DNA of 64,000 nucleotides, from positions 310,001 to 374,000 of the forward strand of contig JAEUBA010000008.1 of the NCBI GenBank assembly GCA_018257865.1, read 5' to 3'. Of the stretch, positions 57,460 to 64,000 are shown piece by piece. Source of the stretch: Stereocaulon alpinum. Taxonomy: Eukaryota; Ascomycota; Lecanoromycetes; Lecanorales; Stereocaulaceae. Position numbers and translations under genes: made by a program. The notes under the pieces are model-generated. The model did not search any database. It saw only the letters and a list, made by a program, of their open reading frames with translations, and was not told the origin of the DNA. The first letter of the stretch is position 1. Each line of letters begins with the position of its first letter.

Positions 57460-59023
57460 ATGATGACGCTCATGAGACAATACGGGCAGATCTGGCTGCG
57501 TACTGCAAGCAGGAGACCTATCTACCGCTCCTTCAATTCAACATCTCGGCTGTCAGTAGTCAGGCCGTTTCTGCTCTCTGATATTGGAGAAGGTGCGTGA
57601 ATCCATGACGGCAAATTGCGGTCCTTATTCAAGATCTACAGGTATCAAAGAAGTACAGATCATACAATGGTTCGTTGAACCGGAGGCACGCGTCGAACAA
57701 TTCGACAAGATTTGTGAGGTTCAGTCTGACAAAGCTATTACAGAGGTACTTTAAGACATTTGAGAATCTTGAGATCAAGCTAGTTAACGGACATCGAGAT
57801 TACTTCCAGGTTCGACGGTGTGATCAAGAAGCTCCATTATGAGGCTGAGGATGTAGCCCAAGTAGGAAAGGTAAGTTAAATAACGTCTCGACGATGAAGA
57901 AATTTCAGGCTGAGTTTTAGAGCCTCTCTATGATATAGATGTTCAGAGCGACATCTCACCAGAAGACGAGGCTATTCTGGCACCTCCAGCCGAGCAAGCA
58001 GGCCCATCGTCTGCACCACAGCAACCGCAGAAAGCCGCCGTGCAGGCTCAAGGGCGACAAGATGATACAACTAATGTCCAAGATGAGAGTTCTTCTGCTC
58101 CTATAGGCAAACATGCATCACTAGCGACACCAGCAGTCAGAGGACTTTTAAAGGAGCTCAAAGTGGCAATTACCGACGTCACAGGAACAGGCAAAGATGG
58201 GCGCGTTACAAAGGAAGACGTTCATAGGTTCATGGCAGCTCGAGATTCTGAGTCTGACTCAGGGGCTCAAGCACCAGCAGGTCGGCAAGCATCGAGCGCG
58301 GATCACTCTCAGGTGGAGAAGTCGATCACTCTCACACCTGTCCAGAGCCAAATGTTCAAGACAATGACAAGATCACTCACTATACCGCACTTCCTCTATG
58401 CGGATGAAGTTGATGTAACAGCGCTGTCGACGCTTCGTCGACGTCTAAACGCACAGCCACTCAATGGCCAGAAGCTGTCCTACCTGCAATTCATCATCAA
58501 GGCCGTGTCTCTGGCCCTAGAAGACTTTCCCCTCCTGAATGCCCGTGTTGATGCTGGCAACGGATATCAAGCTCCAAACATTGTGATGCGCGAGAAGCAC
58601 AACATAGGGGTCGCCATGGACACGCCTCAAGGCCTCCTCGTACCAAATGTAAAGAACGTCTCGTCAAGATCAATGCTCGATATTGCTACAGAGTGTTCTC
58701 GTCTCCTGACCCTCGCAAGAGATGGAAAGCTCACCGCTACGGACCTGACAGGCGGCACGATTACAGTGAGCAACATTGGTAGCATAGGCGGCACATACGT
58801 GGCTCCAGTGCTTGTTTCGAGCGAGGTCGCAATTCTTGGAATTGGTAAAGCCAAGACCATCCCAGCATTCGACGACCAAGACCACGTCATAAGAAAAGAA
58901 GTCATGCATTTCAGCTGGAGCGCAGATCACCGTGTTGTAGATGGTGCAACAATGGCTCGAATGGCAGAGCGAGTTAGGGCGTTCGTCGAGGAGCCCGTAC
59001 TAATGATGGCAAGGCTGAGATAA
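57460..59023 (+). CDS. Branched-chain 2-oxoacid dehydrogenase E2 (dihydrolipoyl transacylase), mitochondrial, 469 aa
   Basis: Exons 57460-57592, 57642-57745, 57799-57870 and 57923-59023 sum to 470 codons with stop. The first ~36 residues are basic and form a mitochondrial presequence (ASRRPIYRSFNSTSRL). The lipoyl domain runs from about residue 36 (PFLLSDIGEGIKEVQII) with the lipoylated Lys in VQSDKAIT. A linker rich in Pro/Gln/Ala precedes the peripheral subunit-binding domain (ATPAVRGLLKELKVAITDVTGTGKDGRVTKEDV). The catalytic acyltransferase domain ends with SWSADHRVVDGATMARM, holding the His and Asp-Gly of the active site. It transfers acyl groups to CoA in leucine, isoleucine and valine degradation. 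The IGEGIKEV start favours the branched-chain enzyme over pyruvate or 2-oxoglutarate E2. Confidence 0.93.
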
Positions 59024-59435
59024 GGGTGTGTCCACACAGCAACCTGTTCCTTGGCCCACTCGGTCACGTTCGCAAAAGCCATGGTGCCAACAACTTCCTA
59101 TTGGTGGCCTGTCCATGAGAGATATCGCCGATCTGCCACAAACCGTGTGATTGCCGATAGCCGATGGAACGGGCCACATAAAGCCAAAAACCTGATTTCA
59201 AGATCGAGGCTTGGTTATGGATGCCTAGATGGATTCTTGCACGGGGACTCCTACCCCTCAATGCGCGTCATCTTGCTGGACTTCCCACCATAAATAAGGC
59301 ACGTCCTCCTGGAGCCCCGCTATAAAGTAGACACAAACTTTGCTCTCCTTACCACGTCACCCTTTCTACTACAAGAACAGAAACCACCTGCTACTGAACC
59401 TTCAAAACCCCAAACTCAGCCAATCAACGAACACC
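59024..59435. promoter_or_regulatory. CON-6 gene upstream region with TATA box
   Basis: 412 bp. A TATAAAG at 59321 lies 115 bp before the CON-6 start codon, followed by a pyrimidine- and A-rich leader. The left part is the E2 3' UTR. Confidence 0.55.
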
Positions 59436-59735
59436 ATGGCAGATCAAATTTTCGACAACACGCGCTCTCAAACCGCTGAAGAGAACGTCCCCACGCAATC
59501 CAACCCCATGGACAACATCCATGGTACCACAGAGGACATTTCAAACAAAGCCTCTGGATATAAGGTACATTAACTCTTCACCCACCCCACGCCCCCACAA
59601 TGAACTAACCTCCGTCACCAGGCCGCTATCTCCAACCCGAACACCAGCGAGAGCGCCAAGAAGCATGCACAGGAAATGCTCGACAAATTGGGCGGCGAGC
59701 AAGCCTTCATGAAGAACAACGGGAAGGGCGAGTAA
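59436..59735 (+). CDS. Conidiation-specific protein 6 (CON-6)-type protein, 80 aa
   Basis: Exons 59436-59564 and 59622-59735 join through a 57-bp intron (AAG|GTACAT, branch ACTAACC, CACCAG). The protein is small and hydrophilic. Residues ~40-68 hold the CON-6 motif, GYKAAISNPNTSESAKKHAQEML, split by the intron after GYK; the motif usually occurs twice in CON-6 proteins, but only one clear copy is present here. The C-terminus is Gly/Lys-rich. CON-6 was first described as expressed during conidiation in Neurospora; the molecular role is unknown. The upstream TATA box suits a strongly regulated gene. Confidence 0.8.
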
Positions 59736-60345
59736 GGGAAGGCCATGCAGGATAAGGGCTGCTGGGGCCTGAGGTTCTGCCGCGGATGTGTTATCATGAA
59801 GGGAAAAAGAGACCCGATCATGACGTGCTGAGAGTGTATTACTTATGGTACCAATGAAATGGCACTGTCTTTCCGGAAGTCATGATGCAACAGTATATAG
59901 TGTAATTGGAATAGGACAATCTTGAACACATGATTTGGTATGAGAGTGCCGTGCACTAGCCCTGTTCGAGTTTCCCAGTTTTGATTATCGAACATCGGAG
60001 ACCCTTTCTGACATCGGATGAGCTCAATTTTACAGGTAAATTGGGGGATCTGATGGGTAGTTGAGCTGGAAGACAGCCACTCTCCGCTCGAATGTTTCAA
60101 CTATGTCGAGTCTGCCGCATCACTGGAACTCCAAGGACACCATTTCACATGAATGCTAAGGCCCATGATTCGCTCGTCCATATTCGGACTATCTTCGTGA
60201 TATCGGGGACATGCTTTGTTTGTACTACACTCTCGTATAGATTAGCAATTTCCCACCATCTATGTACAACCACATAGTGCCACATCCCGAGCGCCACGCC
60301 ATGCTATTTTAGATATGCCTGCCCAATTCAGCGTAAAGGATTCAT
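59736..60345. other. Intergenic, convergent 3' ends
   Basis: About 610 bp between CON-6 and Vps26; no gene recognised. Confidence 0.5.
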
Positions 60346-61547
60346 CTATTCCGATTTCTGCGGTATCCCCGACGCAGCCCCAGTAATCTGCTGAGGCTGC
60401 GACTGCGCTTGTTGTAATTGTGCGGCTGCGATCTCGGGCGCTTGTCTGTAGAGGACTATTTCTGATTGTTTGAAGTAGCGGCGTGCATCTGTAGATTGGG
60501 GGTTAGTTTGGTAGTGAGGATGGTGGGGTGGGGAAGGGCATACCTTCGTCGATGAGGACTAGACTTAGGTAGTAGCGAGTTGAGTATTTCTTGTTTACTT
60601 CGCGGAAGGTTGGGGTTAGGTCGAAGCCGCCGAGGAAGAGGCGGATGGGTATTGTTTCTCCTGTGGGTGGATGATGGGTCAGTATCGCAGTGATATGGTT
60701 ATGTGGGTTCCGAGTTGCAGTACCTCTTGATGGTGAGCCATCCATGATCTGAATGCTGTCAGCAGTGCTCGAAAAACATCTTGATTGAGAGGACATACCT
60801 CAAATCTAACCAGCGTCTCACTCTCATTATACTGATTCGGCGCCACGCCCGTCGTCTCTCTCCGTATAATCGACAGCTCCATATGTTTAATCTTTAACCG
60901 CACTAGCAGGAAATATATCCTCCCTACAATCACATCCTTCAAATGGTATTTGGATTTCGAGTATTCGAACTCGATATGTAAGCAGTCCTCAATACCCACA
61001 TCCATCTTTATTGAGCTGTTCGTCTCCGGCGGTATTCGATATGAGTATACCCAAATATCCTTTTCCCGCACAACATCAGGCATTCGCCGTGACACTGTGA
61101 CTCGAACGAAATAACGTAGTTTGACGTTGATACCGTTGTAGGATTCATACTGCTTTTCGACGTTTTTGAAGTTGAAGTCGAAGGTTTGGGGGTGTTGGAG
61201 GTCGCCGGGAGCAGCGAGCTCTTGGCCGAGGGAAAGGAACTCGTAGTGGTTGCCTCTATCAAAGAACATTTCTGGAGAGACGATGCATAAGTAAGAGGGG
61301 TGGGATTCCGTTGGGCATCGTTGTAGATACCGATTGTGCCAATGAATTGGACTTTGATGCCTGTGTGCTCCAATCTCTTGCCATCTTTGGGTCGTATTGT
61401 GACTCCTCCTTTCACTGATTCCCCATCCATGTATAGAGGTGCCTTCTCCCGCCGGTTCTTGTCAAGCTTCATGTCAATCATTGTCTTCTCATCTGTATCG
61501 TCTAGGACTATGTCAATGTCCACGGGGGTTGAGAAGAAGTAGGACAT
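60346..61547 (-). CDS. Retromer subunit Vps26, 324 aa
   Basis: Five exons: 61547-61331, 61271-60799, 60748-60724, 60660-60544 and 60488-60346 (325 codons with stop). The arrestin-like two-lobed fold is covered by the conserved blocks MSYFFSTPVDIDIVLDD, REKAPLYMDGESVKGGV, FDRGNHYEFLSLGQELA, QYESYNGINVKLRYFVRV, DVGIEDCLHIEFEYSKSKY, KHMELSIIRRETTG and PIRLFLGGFDLTPTF, ending YYLSLVLIDEDARRYFKQSE. The third exon is only 25 bp and encodes IMDGSPSR. Vps26 with Vps35 and Vps29 recycles cargo from endosomes to the Golgi. The Gln-rich tail is variable. Confidence 0.97.
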
Positions 61548-63844
61548 CCTGGCGAACCCTGAGATCTGTTTGGAGACTATTGCGAGCGCCTAGTATCTTC
61601 AAACGGCTGGCTGCGTGCTGGATAGCTGTTCCCAGGACTGTTGTGTTAGTGAAGCTGTAGAGGTCCTACCTAGTACCAGGTACCTACGATTAGTCGAGTT
61701 TGGCAGTATACTAGTCAGCCCTACAAGGATATCACTAAAGTGCCTTCGTTAAGGTACTCCTCTCTCCTCCTTCACGCTCCTGCATGAGGCCCGAATCGTC
61801 GAAATAGTCTCTCACGTGAAGCATAGAATCGAGATTCAGATGACCTCGAAAGCTCACTGCCGTCTAAGGCCACTGTCAACGGGTCACACTTCCAGCCACA
61901 TAAGCCTCGTCGCATGCACGAGTCATTTTTGGCAACACAGCCCCTACTGTTCACAGCCAGCTGACTTCGTGACTAAATCCTAGGGACCTATTGCCTACTC
62001 CTTCTGGCACGGACCGAGGATCTTGCAAAACTCTCCTCGTTCTCCTGCATCAAAGCGTTGCAGTCTCGGCTACCTTACCCCGCAATGATGAGCCTGCAAA
62101 TTGATAGGATCGATCTTTTCGCACCACCCAAGCCTGAGAGCCTGAAAGCCTGAAAGCCTGAATGCCTTACATTTGAACATCACGGCGATCCCGCGAAAGC
62201 GCCGAGTGATTGCGACGGTCGACTCGATGCGAATTGAGAATGCGGTCCTTTGGAGTAGGGCTGGTGCATGCAGGTCCGGACAGAATCCCCTGCTTTCCAC
62301 GTGTGGATTGATCGTCGAACCGAAGCCTGTATGTTAGATTGATATCCAACAGCGGCGACATCAACCTCTCTCGTTTCTTAGCCTCTGTGGAAGCTCGGAC
62401 ATCAGATGACGCCCTGCATCAAAAGCGGAAGCACTCGGCGCACCTGATTGCTGGGCAAGTCCAGAATATGTACACGGTGGAGTAAGGTGCATCGTAAGGC
62501 AGCAGCTGCAAGAGACAGCGACAAGTCACCGCTTTTCTATTGAATAATACGCAGCGACACCTTGTTGAAGGTTTTCGCAAACGCCAGGTAGCACCCCCAC
62601 ACTAGGGGAACACCTCTTCAAACCTTTTCCAAGTAGCGTGGATCAAGGTTAAAGCTCAATGCCTGTAGATAAATTTCCGAATGATGCAAGCACATGCATG
62701 TACCTTAGTCTTCCTTCTTGGCAATGCCCACGTCGGTCCGAGGTGAAGGAGGGAAGTGTCTAGGAAAGCATCGAAGTAGATAGGGAGTATCGACCTGTCA
62801 TAGGCGAGCTTTTCCGCCGATGAGATGTCAGAAATTCAACATCTATCTTGTAGTAAATTTGACCAAGACGGCCCAATATCAATCTGCGAGACATCTCAAA
62901 CCAAACGACTGGAACGCTAATCCCATCACGGTCTGAAATGTCAGGCTTGTGAGTAGTGCTCGGAGCGAAGAGGCTCAGGCCATTTGATGGGAGCAGCGAC
63001 GGCCTGGCCCACGCTGATCATGATCTCCTCATGTAGCCTGTCGTACCTAGTTCTGCCACAGGGTCCATCATGTCGAACCGTCTCCGACTACTGTGCTTGA
63101 TCAAGCCATACCTTCTCCGCATTTGTTAGTGAGAAGTGCAGCTGGACTGGTACCGGTGGCTGAGGTCGCGGAATCCGATACTGGATCAGGAACCGCGCGT
63201 GGCAAGGCAGATGCTCAGTGGCTGCTAGTCCTGCTACCCCATGTTCATCGTCTAACTGATGACTAAATTCCCCCCCCCCCTAAGCCTAAGGATCTGTGAG
63301 GGAAGCTTCGACGTCAGTGTCACACCAAGGGAATCTAAAGGTATTCAACGCTCAGGCCTCTTCCGCAGCCTAAGGTAGCGAACCCACAATTGTTATGTAC
63401 AGAGATCCACTCACAGTACATGAGGCATTTGCCGGGCTTGCGGCTTACGGGTAAGTAAACGCCAGGCAAGGGAAGTTGGTCCAAGCTTTCCAGCACCAAT
63501 TCTCCCTCAACTCTGCTTCTTTAGTACCTTAGTGTGGGGTCCCAAGTTCCCAAAGTTCCCAACCTTCTTCGACCAGGCTCACTCGCTCATTAATTCACCA
63601 AATCGCCTCTCCCTCCCCTTTGGACAGACCAAATTAAATTTCCATCCGCCTCCCTAACACTTCCTTAAATACGAACCCGTTTCCGCTAATCCGTTCAATT
63701 CGTTTCACACCTTACTCAAGCATGGAAACAAGCACAATTTCATTTACCCTACTATCATATTACTGCTTTCGCTCTTGGGTAGCTTTCTGTCAGCGGCAAC
63801 CTTCTCCCTTTCCTTATTACTAATATTTCCACACCTCCATCACT
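61548..63844. other. Intergenic upstream of the window-edge gene
   Basis: About 2.3 kb between divergent genes (Vps26 leftward, gluconokinase rightward). It includes an 11-C run at 63270-63280 and pyrimidine-rich sequence at about 63595-63665 before the last gene. No gene supported. Confidence 0.5.
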
Positions 63845-64000
63845 ATGACCATGGTCAGTGCAGTCAATGCACGGCATAACATGCCGACACCGACATCGCC
63901 TATGGATTATGCATCTAGTGGAGCCGCTATAAAGCAGATCCATGGTGCCCTCGCTTCACATCACCATCGCCACATGTGGATCATCACCGGCCCAGCTGGC
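63845..64000 (+). CDS. Probable gluconokinase / P-loop carbohydrate kinase, N-terminal part only
   Basis: From ATG 63845 the frame is open to the window end (52 codons). After a short Met/Pro/Thr/Ser-rich leader it reads HHHRHMWIITGPAG at the edge. This is the beginning of a Walker A loop preceded by a beta strand (xWIITGPAGCGK in the family), as in fungal gluconate kinases, which phosphorylate D-gluconate to 6-phosphogluconate. The lysine and everything after it lie outside the window, so the assignment rests on this strand alone; another P-loop kinase is possible. Confidence 0.5.
   Translation, partial: MTMVSAVNARHNMPTPTSPMDYASSGAAIKQIHGALASHHHRHMWIITGPAG

Noticed and set aside
1..64000. 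CRISPR arrays, integrons, bacterial operons
   Set aside because: No regularly spaced repeats of that kind; spliceosomal introns throughout show a eukaryotic nuclear contig.

Overview
This window looks like a nuclear contig from a filamentous ascomycete, most likely a Dothideomycete. The evidence is many short spliceosomal introns (about 39-176 bp) with GTAWGT-type donors and CTAAC/CTGAY-like branch sites, very good matches to ascomycete housekeeping proteins, and several F-box-like/2EXR-type proteins of the kind expanded in Dothideomycetes. There are no operons. Genes lie on both strands with AT-balanced spacers. Exon joins were worked out by hand from splice-site consensus, reading phase and family conservation. 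For every multi-exon gene called with confidence the summed exons give an intact frame.

Layout. (1) 0-7.9 kb is sparse: two F-box-like proteins and a BTB/POZ protein. (2) 7.9-35.2 kb is a conserved core: an Ssk2-type MAPKKK of the HOG pathway, convergent with the chromatin remodeller subunit Rsc7; a gene-free block (16-19.2 kb); S-adenosylmethionine synthetase divergent from the GPN3 GTPase; an Apq12-like nuclear envelope protein divergent from mitochondrial P5C dehydrogenase; beta-tubulin with 8 exons; an MCT-type MFS transporter; a Glu/Gln-repeat protein; and a HIRAN-SNF2-RING (Rad5/HLTF-like) translocase. (3) 35.4-54.8 kb is the accessory-looking part: a fungal rhodopsin-like membrane protein, a decayed secreted alpha/beta hydrolase, F-box-like proteins (one with a 17-Gln run) plus a broken F-box-like fragment, a protein with a Helo-like/PigL_N-type N-terminus, a two-exon small secreted six-cysteine protein (effector-like), an Mpv17/PMP22 membrane protein and a decayed SGNH esterase. 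(4) 55.2-61.5 kb is core again: the TRAPPII subunit Trs65 divergent from the branched-chain 2-oxoacid dehydrogenase E2 subunit, a CON-6 type conidiation protein, and retromer Vps26. (5) 61.5-64 kb is mostly empty, and the first 52 codons of a probable gluconokinase run off the right edge.

The core genes share no single pathway: they cover stress signalling, chromatin, one-carbon and amino-acid metabolism, cytoskeleton and membrane traffic. The best candidates for new biology are in the accessory part: the cysteine-rich secreted protein at 49.4 kb, the two secreted hydrolases that carry stop codons and frameshifts close to it, and the local F-box-like family with its relic. I found no CRISPR array, rRNA, tRNA, intact transposon or recognisable secondary-metabolite cluster.
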